Shown here: piece by piece, positions 35,097-41,631 of the stretch
Layout of the letters: each line of letters starts with the position of its first letter
Numbering within the stretch: the first letter of the stretch is position 1
From: BOG-224 sp963783505
Lineage (GTDB): Bacteria > Acidobacteriota > Terriglobia > Bryobacterales > Bryobacteraceae
NCBI GenBank assembly: GCA_963783505.1
Contig: CAWAOP010000056.1
Coordinates: 434,001-498,000, forward strand
DNA length: 64,000 nucleotides
Direction of reading: 5' to 3'
The notes under the pieces: generated by a model
What the model saw: only the letters and a program-made list of their open reading frames with translations
Databases searched by the model: none
Told to the model about the DNA's origin: nothing
Program-made: the position numbers and the translations under genes

Positions 35097-36806
35097 CTAC
35101 CGCTCTGGTTCGAACGGTATCTCCGTAAGCGTCATGCGCTCCCTGCCGTTCTCTTTGACGGTTACCAGCGCGCTCATTGCCTCGTGGGCTTTCAGCAGCG
35201 CGGGGTCGTAGCGCTGGGCGGCTTCGATGTCTTCAAAGGCGTAGATCCGGTACGTACCGGGTTGGACGGACGGAAGCGTAAACTCGCCGTTCTGATTAAC
35301 GCCGGTCAGCCCCATGGGCAATTCGCCGATCAGGATGACGGTGCTACCCGACGCCGGTTTTCCATCTTGAGTCCTGACGACGCCGTCGATTTGTCCCACC
35401 GACCGGCTCAACGTGATCTGAAGCGGGGCGGAAGCGGAGGCTGCCGTGACCTGGATTTCACTGCCGGCGGCTTGCTCGGAGCCGAAGCGGATCGACCGCA
35501 CCCAGGCGCTGCCCGGGATGCCCGACGTGCGAACCTGGTATGCCCCCGGAGCGACATCGGCGATGGTAAAGGCGCCATCGTTTGCTACTCCACCGCTGCT
35601 GCTGTACAGCGTTGGACCATTCACGGGAGTAAGGCTAACCCGCATGGTCACGGAGGGCGGCGGCGATTGGGGAAACACGCTGAAGTCAGTGGGTCGATCG
35701 CCTTCCAGAGTCAGTCTGCCCTGGAGTGTCACGAGCGGCTGAAGATTCAGCACGGCATCGTCGATTTCGCTATCGCCGATCATAAGGCGCTGGGGAGCGA
35801 GCATCAGTCTTCTGTCGGAAGGATGGAGGACCGTAAGGAAGTAAGCGCCAGGGGGAAAGCGCAAGTCCGTAAACTCGAACGAGCCGTCTTTTGCCATCCG
35901 GCCATAGGTTCCCTGAGCCATCGGGCTCCGTATCGACGGGAGATTCGCGGGAGTCAGTAAGACCTGAAGTTGTTCCAGGGGATGGCCGGGGACGGTTCCT
36001 ACCAGCTTGCCCTTCACCGCGAACGCCCGCGTCCTCCGGAGGTGGATGTCTATGCCCGGCAGATCGTCGTGGAGAAGCTGGAGCGGCTTCGCGCCGGATT
36101 GGTCTATCGAGTTCGGGTAGAATGTTTCCGCGTAAAACCGCGGCTGCTCGCCGCGCCCGCCGGACGAACCGGGAGCCGGACCGGCGGAGACTTTCATGCC
36201 GAGAATCGAAAGGGCGCCGCGGCTGGCATCGCCCGCGCTCAGATAGTATTCACCGGGCGAAAGATCGGGCAGGTTGTACTGTCCGAATTCATCGGTGTAC
36301 ACGGTGTGCTGCACCATGAGATTGGTGGATTGTAACGTACGCTGAAGAATGCGCACCGGAGCGGCGGCCACGGGATCGCCGTCTTCATCAAGCACGCGGC
36401 CGGCGATGGCGAGTGCGCGCGAGAGAACGAGATGGATGTCAGTCAGGCTCTGGCCGGCGGCCAGTGGGATTGCGCTGAAGGTCTCATGAGGGCTGGCGCG
36501 GTACATCTTCTGCAAATATCCGGCGAGCTCGGCCGAGAGGGCGTAAGAGCCGGGGGCGAGTCCATCGAAAAAGAACTTTCCGTCCGCATCGGTGGCCGCG
36601 TTGTAGACATGATTCTGTTGGTTGCCCGGTTGGTAAGCGCTTCTCAGGGTCAGTCCCGCCTTGCGAATGGGATGACCGCCGGCGTCGCTGACGCTGCCCT
36701 GAAGGCTTGCGGAATTTCCGGCGACACCGGGAGGCACAGAACTCACCGTCTGCTGTGCCCCCGCTAATGTGCCTGAAACGATAATCGCGAAAAGGAGCCG
36801 CTTCAT
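35097..36806 (-). CDS. Secreted carboxypeptidase-regulatory-like (Ig-like) repeat protein
   Basis: A 569-residue protein. The start at ATG 36806 follows AGGAGA. A signal peptide (MKRLLFAIIVSGTLAGAQ) is followed by four or more carboxypeptidase-regulatory-like beta-sandwich repeats, each with a G-x-V-x-D/E pattern and a terminal D-G-x-F/Y-x-F/L-x-x-L-x-P-G-x-Y motif: DADGKFFFDGLAPGSYAL, TDEFGQYNLPDLSPGEYYL, GSFEFTDLRFPPGAYFL, DGAFTIADVAPGAYQV and NGEFTLPSVQPGTYRIYAF. Such proteins are expanded in Acidobacteriota and probably bind proteins or glycans at the cell surface. Its promoter-to-signal-peptide region is duplicated as a relic at 38925-38996. Confidence 0.8.
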   Translation of the reverse strand: MKRLLFAIIVSGTLAGAQQTVSSVPPGVAGNSASLQGSVSDAGGHPIRKAGLTLRSAYQPGNQQNHVYNAATDADGKFFFDGLAPGSYALSAELAGYLQKMYRASPHETFSAIPLAAGQSLTDIHLVLSRALAIAGRVLDEDGDPVAAAPVRILQRTLQSTNLMVQHTVYTDEFGQYNLPDLSPGEYYLSAGDASRGALSILGMKVSAGPAPGSSGGRGEQPRFYAETFYPNSIDQSGAKPLQLLHDDLPGIDIHLRRTRAFAVKGKLVGTVPGHPLEQLQVLLTPANLPSIRSPMAQGTYGRMAKDGSFEFTDLRFPPGAYFLTVLHPSDRRLMLAPQRLMIGDSEIDDAVLNLQPLVTLQGRLTLEGDRPTDFSVFPQSPPPSVTMRVSLTPVNGPTLYSSSGGVANDGAFTIADVAPGAYQVRTSGIPGSAWVRSIRFGSEQAAGSEIQVTAASASAPLQITLSRSVGQIDGVVRTQDGKPASGSTVILIGELPMGLTGVNQNGEFTLPSVQPGTYRIYAFEDIEAAQRYDPALLKAHEAMSALVTVKENGRERMTLTEIPFEPER

Positions 36807-36939
36807 CTTTCGTCTCCTGTGGACATTGTAGTCCTTGCTACATGGGTTACGGCGCAGGGGAAAGGCGGACGGCGGAAGTTGACCGTTCGGGTGAGCCGGT
36901 TCGCTCCCTGGGAGAGTGGGCGACACCGTGGTTCCAGGA

Positions 36940-36945
36940 TATGAT
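36940..36945 (+). promoter_or_regulatory. -10-like box (TATGAT) 6 nt before the TPR protein ATG
   Basis: TATGAT lies 6 nt upstream of ATG 36952. No ribosome-binding site is seen between them. No clear -35. Confidence 0.3.
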
Positions 36946-36951
36946 GCTTCT

Positions 36952-38904
36952 ATGGCGCGACGGCGCCCGGTGCGTCCACCCCGGTCCGGGGGCGCCCCGG
37001 GCCGCATCGGAATCTGGCAGGACGCGGTCGCTTGGAGCGGCCTTTTCTGCGCCACCCTGATCGCTTATGCCCCAGCGCTCGAAGGGGGGCTGGTCTGGGA
37101 TGACACCAGCCACGTGACCGCTCCGGGCTTCGAGTCCCTACACGGTCTCTGGCGCATCTGGTTTGAGCTCGGCGCCACCCAACAGTATTACCCGCTACTC
37201 CACAGCGCCTTCTGGCTGGAACACAGGATCTGGGGCGATGCCGTGCTGGGTTACCATCTGGCCAACGTCGTTCTGCACGCGATCTCGGCATATCTTGTCG
37301 TGAGGATTGTGAGGCGTCTCTCCCTGCCGGGAGCCTGGATCGCGGGGCTGATTTTCGCCCTGCACCCGGTGTGTGTGGAAGCGGTGGCCTGGATCTCCGA
37401 GCAGAAGAGCACGCTCTCCGGAGTCTATTACCTTGGAGCCGCTCTCACCTATTTGAACTTCGACCGGACGCGCCGTAAGCGGAGTTACCTTCTGGCGCTG
37501 GGCCTGTTTCTTCTGGCCTTGCTGACCAAGACGGTGACGGCCACGCTACCGGCCGCTCTGCTGGTGGTTCTCTGGTGGATGCGCGGCCGGCTCGGGTGGC
37601 GGCGCGACGTGGTTCCGTTGCTGCCATGGTTCGGGCTGGCCGTTCCCGCCGGGCTTCTCACCACATGGGTCGAGAGGGTATTCGTCGGCGCCCATGGGAG
37701 CGCCTTTACGCTCACCCCGCTTCAGCGTCTCTTGCTGGCCGGGCGCGTGCCGTGGTTCTACGCTGCCAAGGCGCTCTGGCCGGCCGACCTGATGTTCTCC
37801 TATCCAAGGTGGAAAATCGACCCCAGCGAGTGGTGGCAATATCTCTTCCCTGCCGGGCTCGTAGCGGTGACGATCGCTCTGGGCCTGTTGGCTAGACGAA
37901 GCCGGGGACCGCTGTCCGGCTTTCTGATTTTCGTCGGCACGCTTTTTCCGGTGCTCGGTTTCCTGAGTGTTTATCCTTTCCGCTTTTCTTACGTCGCCGA
38001 TCACTTTCAGTACCTGGCCATCTTGGGAATAATCGTTCCAGCCGCTTCCTGGCTGGCGGGTTTCACACAGCGGATCTTGCCGGGTAAGGCCGGCGCTATT
38101 GCCTTTGCCGCTCTCTTACTGACGACGCTCGGATCGCTGACTTGGCGGCAGAGCGGCTTATATCGCGACTATGAGACGCTGTTTCGGAGCGCCTTGGCGG
38201 GCAATCCGGACGGTTATTTGCTTCATGCGAACCTCGGAAGCCTGCTTATCGCGATGCCCGGCCGCCTGCCGGACGCCATCGCCGAGTTTCAAGCGGCCCT
38301 GAGGGCCGATCCGAGTTTTCCGGAAGTCCACTATGACCTTGGGTTGGCCTATTCGCAAATGCCCGGCCGCCTGCCGGATGCCATCGCCGAGTATCAAGAG
38401 GCCTTAAGAATCGACCCCAATTACGCGGCTGCGCACAACAACTTAGGAAGTGCGCTGACGCACATCCCCGGCCGCCTGCCGGACGCCATCGCCGAGTTTC
38501 AAGCGGCTCTGAAGGCCGATCCGAGTTTTCCGGACGTCCACTTCAACCTTGGGTTGGCGTATTCGCAGATGCCCGGCCGGAAGGCGGAGGCGACAGCGGA
38601 ATATCGGGCGGCGCTACGGGTCAATCCCAATTCCGTCGTGGCGCACTACAACCTGGGGAACATCTTCGTGGATATGCCCGGCCGCGCGCCGGACGCTATC
38701 GCCGAGTATCAAGCGGCCTTAAGGATCAACCCCAATATCGCGGACGTGCACTATAACCTGGCATATGCGCTGGCGCAGGCCCCCGGCCGCCAGTCGGACG
38801 CCATCGCCGAGTGTCGGGAGACGTTGCGCATCAGCCCCGACTACGAACTGGCGCGACGACTGATGGATTCGTTGCTGGCGATTCGCGATGGCCGCGGGCG
38901 GTGA
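36952..38904 (+). CDS. Polytopic glycosyltransferase-like protein with C-terminal TPR repeats
   Basis: A 650-residue protein. The start at ATG 36952 is chosen over an in-frame GTG at 36916. The N-terminal two-thirds has about ten hydrophobic helices, with GLVWDDTSHV in the first extracytoplasmic loop and HPVCVEAVAWISEQKSTLSG further on, as in TMTC- and PMT-like membrane proteins. The C-terminal part (from about 430) has six TPR-like units of 35 residues built on PGRLPDAIAEYQAALRIDPN. This arrangement resembles eukaryotic TMTC O-mannosyltransferases and many bacterial homologues; a glycan- or protein-O-mannosylation role is possible but unproven. Three TPR units are nearly identical in DNA sequence. 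The gene stands alone between two copies of a duplicated signal-peptide region. Confidence 0.75.
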   Translation: MARRRPVRPPRSGGAPGRIGIWQDAVAWSGLFCATLIAYAPALEGGLVWDDTSHVTAPGFESLHGLWRIWFELGATQQYYPLLHSAFWLEHRIWGDAVLGYHLANVVLHAISAYLVVRIVRRLSLPGAWIAGLIFALHPVCVEAVAWISEQKSTLSGVYYLGAALTYLNFDRTRRKRSYLLALGLFLLALLTKTVTATLPAALLVVLWWMRGRLGWRRDVVPLLPWFGLAVPAGLLTTWVERVFVGAHGSAFTLTPLQRLLLAGRVPWFYAAKALWPADLMFSYPRWKIDPSEWWQYLFPAGLVAVTIALGLLARRSRGPLSGFLIFVGTLFPVLGFLSVYPFRFSYVADHFQYLAILGIIVPAASWLAGFTQRILPGKAGAIAFAALLLTTLGSLTWRQSGLYRDYETLFRSALAGNPDGYLLHANLGSLLIAMPGRLPDAIAEFQAALRADPSFPEVHYDLGLAYSQMPGRLPDAIAEYQEALRIDPNYAAAHNNLGSALTHIPGRLPDAIAEFQAALKADPSFPDVHFNLGLAYSQMPGRKAEATAEYRAALRVNPNSVVAHYNLGNIFVDMPGRAPDAIAEYQAALRINPNIADVHYNLAYALAQAPGRQSDAIAECRETLRISPDYELARRLMDSLLAIRDGRGR

Positions 38905-38924
38905 AGTGACGGCGGCAGCCGGGT

Positions 38925-38996
38925 TCAGAGCGCTCCCGGCCTGCTGGCCGTCGCCAGCGTGACGGAAACAATGACCGCCCAAAGCAGCCGGTTCAC
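38925..38996 (-). pseudogene. Signal-peptide relic of a carboxypeptidase-regulatory-like gene
   Basis: Twenty-four codons read (GTG start) MNRLLWAVIVSVTLATAS and then RPGAL before a stop. They align with the start of the gene at 36806 (MKRLLFAIIVSGTLAGAQ). The upstream region also matches: CTACAATGTCC, then the ribosome-binding region and ACGAAA, occur in both. The body of the gene is gone. It is probably what remains of a tandem paralogue after deletion or insertion of the TPR gene between the copies. Confidence 0.7.
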
Positions 38997-39074
38997 TTTT
39001 CGTGTCCTGGGGACATTGTAGATCTGGATGGAATGGACCATACGAATCGGCGTCCTGCGTTGCATCGCGCCGTT

Positions 39075-39098
39075 GGCAGGCGAAGGCGCCTGCCCCAC
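39075..39098 (-). repeat. GTGGGGC-family palindromic repeat, copy g
   Basis: GGCAGGCGAAGGCGCCTGCC followed by CCAC, just past the 3' end of the pdxA-like gene, consistent with a transcript-end hairpin. Confidence 0.65.
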
Positions 39099-39102
39099 TT
39101 TG

Positions 39103-40062
39103 CTACGCGGGAGTCGCGGCCATGCGGGCGGCCAGGCGCATGGCTTGTTTCATGCTGCGGGGGTTGGCCTGGTTCTTGCCGGCAATATCGAAGGCGGTGC
39201 CGTGATCCACGGAGGTGCGGACGATCGGCAGGCCAAGGGTGACATTGACCGTGCCTTCGAAATCCATGAGCTTCACGGGGATGTGACCCTGGTCGTGGTA
39301 CATGGCGACGACCAGGTCGTAAGCGCCTCGCCAGGCTTGCAGGAAAACCGTATCGGCAGCGTGCGGGCCGGTGGCGAGGATGCCTTGCGCGTGGGCAGAC
39401 TCGATGACCGGGGCGATGACTTCCATGTCCTCGTTGCCGAACAGGCCGTGCTCGCCGGCGTGCGGATTCAGGCCGCAGACGGCGATGCGGGGGCGTTCGA
39501 TGCCGAGGCGGCGCATGACAACGTGTCCGAGTTCGATAGTGCGATGGATGCGGCGCGGGTCGAGCGAACACGCTCGAGCGAGCGGTATGTGCGTGGTGAC
39601 GTGGACGACGGCCATGCGGTCGGAGACCAGCAACATGCGCGAGTCCGTGACGCCGCAGAGTCCCGCGATGTACTCGGTGTGGCCGGAGAAGGGAAGGCCG
39701 GAGAGCACGACCGCCTCTTTGTTGATGGGAGCCGTCACCATGGCGGCGGCAACGCCCGAGAGACACATCTGGGTGGCTGTTCGCACGTACTCGACGGCGG
39801 CGCGTCCGCAACGGGGATCGAGGCGGCCGAAGGCGAAGGCGTCGAAATCACCGAGGCCGGGAACGGAATGCACGGCGTCCGGGAGGCGGAGTCCCGTTAT
39901 CGCCGCGGCCAGAGCGAGGATGCGCTCGTCGCCGGCGACGGTCCAGCGGGCGAGCGGGGCGATCTCGGGATCGGCGAGGGCGCGGAGGATCACTTCAGGG
40001 CCGACGCCCGCGGGGTCGCCCATGGTGAGGACAATATGAGGAAGTTCGTTTATTGAGGACAT
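39103..40062 (-). CDS. 4-hydroxythreonine-4-phosphate dehydrogenase family protein, probably PdxA2 type
   Basis: A 319-residue NAD-dependent dehydrogenase of the PdxA family. The signature parts are TMGDPAGVGPEVI (near 14-26), APINKEAVVLSGLPFSGHTEYIA (substrate and metal site), CGLNPHAGEHGLFG and MYHDQGHIPVK (metal-binding His), and GLPIVRTSVDHGTAFDIAG. The 13-base overlap with a DUF1537 kinase makes it more likely to be the catabolic PdxA2, which oxidises D-threonate- or D-erythronate-4-phosphate, than the vitamin B6 enzyme. If the genome has no other pdxA it could still serve pyridoxal phosphate synthesis. Confidence 0.87.
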   Translation of the reverse strand: MSSINELPHIVLTMGDPAGVGPEVILRALADPEIAPLARWTVAGDERILALAAAITGLRLPDAVHSVPGLGDFDAFAFGRLDPRCGRAAVEYVRTATQMCLSGVAAAMVTAPINKEAVVLSGLPFSGHTEYIAGLCGVTDSRMLLVSDRMAVVHVTTHIPLARACSLDPRRIHRTIELGHVVMRRLGIERPRIAVCGLNPHAGEHGLFGNEDMEVIAPVIESAHAQGILATGPHAADTVFLQAWRGAYDLVVAMYHDQGHIPVKLMDFEGTVNVTLGLPIVRTSVDHGTAFDIAGKNQANPRSMKQAMRLAARMAATPA

Positions 40063-41192
40063 GCGAAATAGTCCGCGATTTGAATGAGAGCATCGGGAGC
40101 GCCGAAGCCTCCCGCTTTGGTGACTACCGGAATTTCATCGAAGGGGCCTCCGGCGAGCGATCCGAAAGGAATGCCCGCGGCCAGTTCGCCGGACAGATGG
40201 ATCTCGTCGGCAGCCAGGGCGCGGCAGACCAGGGATGCCGTGTCTCCGCCGGAGAGAACGAGCGGGGGGCGAGTGGTCCCGATCAGGATGCGAATGCGTT
40301 CCGGGGTGGTGAGGCCGTATTGGATGCGAAGGATGACATGGGTGTTTCGGGCGAGCGAGTCGGCGACGGCGTCGGGTGAGGCAGAAGCGGCTTCAATGAC
40401 GGCGGCCGATCGCGCGGCCGCTAGGGTCTGTTGTTGGGCTAGGGTCACCGCGTGTTCCGAACCGAGGCAGAAGAGCGCCGCGGACGGGCGGGACGGCGGA
40501 TCGAGATGATTCGACGGGCCGGGCGAGAGCGAACGCGCGAGGGCTTTGGCGAGACCGGCCGAGCCGGCCCACAGTACCGGGCGCGGGGATGCGAGGCCCA
40601 CGGCGACGATGGCATCCAGATCCGAATCGCTCGCGGCGTCCACCGAAATGAAACGGCAGCCGGTGGCGATGGCTGTTGCGACGTTATACGTTCCAACGTG
40701 CATACAATCCGCCATCGACTGGCCGCGCCAGTAAGCGGACATATCGATCGGATCGAATGCGCCGTCCGCCACGCGGAGGACGCCGTGTTCCACCAGGCGG
40801 CCCATGGCCGGGAAAGCGGGCGTGATGAGGACCGTGGCGCATCGGAAGGCTTCGGCCGCAAGCGCGATTTCCAGGCCGGCGTTGCCGCGGAGGGTGGAAT
40901 CGATTTTCTTGAAGAGGATTTGGGAGGGCGCGGCGGAGCGGCGCGCGGCCAGATCTCGGAATTCGGAACGGACGGCGAGGGGGTCCCGATTGCGGGTTTC
41001 GGTGGTGAGGGAGAGGACATCCGAGGCGCCGGCCTGGCGGCCGGATGGGCAGACCTGGAGGTCCGCCCCACTGCACATGCGGACCGTGGTTGGGTAGCCG
41101 CGGGCGGCGAAGGGGGCGGCGGCGTCGCAGGCGCCAGTGAGATCGTCGGCGATCAAAAGGCAGAAGGGACCGGCGGAGGGCGGAAGGGCCAA
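40050..41192 (-). CDS. Four-carbon acid-sugar kinase family protein (DUF1537), with an inserted repeat
   Basis: A 380-residue kinase of the DUF1537 (D-threonate/D-erythronate kinase) family. The N-terminal domain shows LLIADDLTGACDAA at 11-24 and KKIDSTLRGNAG (about 95-106); the C-terminal nucleotide-binding domain shows VLWAGSAGLAKAL and LVLSGGDTASLVCRAL, ending GPFDEIPVVTKAGGFGAPDALI. It should phosphorylate a four-carbon acid, feeding the PdxA2-like dehydrogenase that overlaps it by 13 bases. Residues about 40-56 (SGADLQVCPSGRQAGAS) are not family-like; they are encoded by a GTGGGGC-family palindromic repeat that keeps the frame. The frame opens at TTG 41192, and no ATG suits the conserved N-terminus. 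Confidence 0.85.
   Translation of the reverse strand: MALPPSAGPFCLLIADDLTGACDAAAPFAARGYPTTVRMCSGADLQVCPSGRQAGASDVLSLTTETRNRDPLAVRSEFRDLAARRSAAPSQILFKKIDSTLRGNAGLEIALAAEAFRCATVLITPAFPAMGRLVEHGVLRVADGAFDPIDMSAYWRGQSMADCMHVGTYNVATAIATGCRFISVDAASDSDLDAIVAVGLASPRPVLWAGSAGLAKALARSLSPGPSNHLDPPSRPSAALFCLGSEHAVTLAQQQTLAAARSAAVIEAASASPDAVADSLARNTHVILRIQYGLTTPERIRILIGTTRPPLVLSGGDTASLVCRALAADEIHLSGELAAGIPFGSLAGGPFDEIPVVTKAGGFGAPDALIQIADYFACPQ
41047..41071 (-). repeat. GTGGGGC-family palindromic repeat inside a coding sequence, copy h
   Basis: On the minus strand GTGGGGCGGACCTCCAGG followed by TCTGCCC matches the 20514 arm with one central mismatch. It lies in frame within the DUF1537 kinase gene and encodes GADLQVCP. 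Confidence 0.85.
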
Positions 41193-41279
41193 ATCGGGAC
41201 TCCATTGGAACTATAGCATTCGGGGACGCGAGGGGTCCGCCGCAAGCGGAGTAACGATTCTCCGGACACAAGGGCACAG

Positions 41280-41331
41280 CGGGGACAGGCACGAAGTTTC
41301 GCAAGAGACGCGAAATTCGAGCCAGTCCCCG
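41280..41331 (+). repeat. 52-bp inverted-repeat element (CGGGGA...TCCCCG family), second copy
   Basis: CGGGGACAGGCACGAAGTTT, loop, then GCGAAATTCGAGCCAGTCCC CG. It is the reverse-complement relative of 19348-19398 and lies in the 439-base gap before the kinase gene. Bases 41193-41279 hold nothing else recognisable. Confidence 0.75.
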
Positions 41332-41370
41332 TTTTGCACCTTGTAAAAACATGAAGAGACTTGACTTGTC

Positions 41371-41379
41371 TGGTATACT
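41371..41379 (+). promoter_or_regulatory. Extended -10 promoter (TGGTATACT)
   Basis: An extended -10 element with TG one base before TATACT. A TTGACT stands only 7 nt upstream (41361-41366), too close for a normal -35. Transcription would begin near 41386-41390, about 15 nt before the predicted structured RNA. Confidence 0.5.
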
Positions 41380-41402
41380 CATCCTGATCGGGGTAAGGTA
41401 AA

Positions 41403-41603
41403 ACCCTGGGAGGGGCAACAACGTGTCTGCCGGCGCGGAGGGACCGTCCGGCTACATGCTCTTGATGGACCCCGCGGAGTCCCACTGGGTATGGACCGCG
41501 GAAGCGACCCGTTGAAGCGTTGGTTTCCCTGAGACTACCGGTTTCGTGACTGGGCCGGCGCCGGATAGTTCCAGACTAATACGCATCTCCCTTCCAGGGG
41601 CCT
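41403..41603 (+). ncRNA. Structured RNA candidate, 6S-like architecture
   Basis: About 200 nt with a closing stem of 11 bp (CCCTGGGAGGG at 41404-41414 with CCCTTCCAGGG at 41589-41599). Next come GTCTG/CAGAC and CCGGCGC/GCGCCGG helices, then a central open region with a small hairpin on the 3' side (CCGGT...ACTGG), and a terminal region with AGGGACC/GGTTTCCCT and the apical hairpin CCGCGGAGTCC...GGACCGCGG. This one-rod, central-bubble plan and the length fit 6S RNA (ssrS), which binds sigma-70 RNA polymerase. I cannot run a covariance search. Alternatives are a cis-regulatory leader of the kinase gene, which begins 28 nt later with no terminator between. Confidence 0.4.
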
Positions 41604-41631
41604 TGCCTCACTTGAGGTCCGTGTAAAAGGG

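Noticed and set aside
38993..39811. 272-codon ORF on the minus strand overlapping the pdxA-like gene
   Set aside because: Arg/His-rich frame-shifted shadow of the pdxA-like gene; only the 24-codon relic at 38925-38996 has recognisable homology.
39103..40062. Assigning the dehydrogenase as biosynthetic pdxA for vitamin B6
   Set aside because: The 13-base overlap with a DUF1537 kinase points to the PdxA2 catabolic type; no pdxJ or ksgA is adjacent. It is left open but not preferred.
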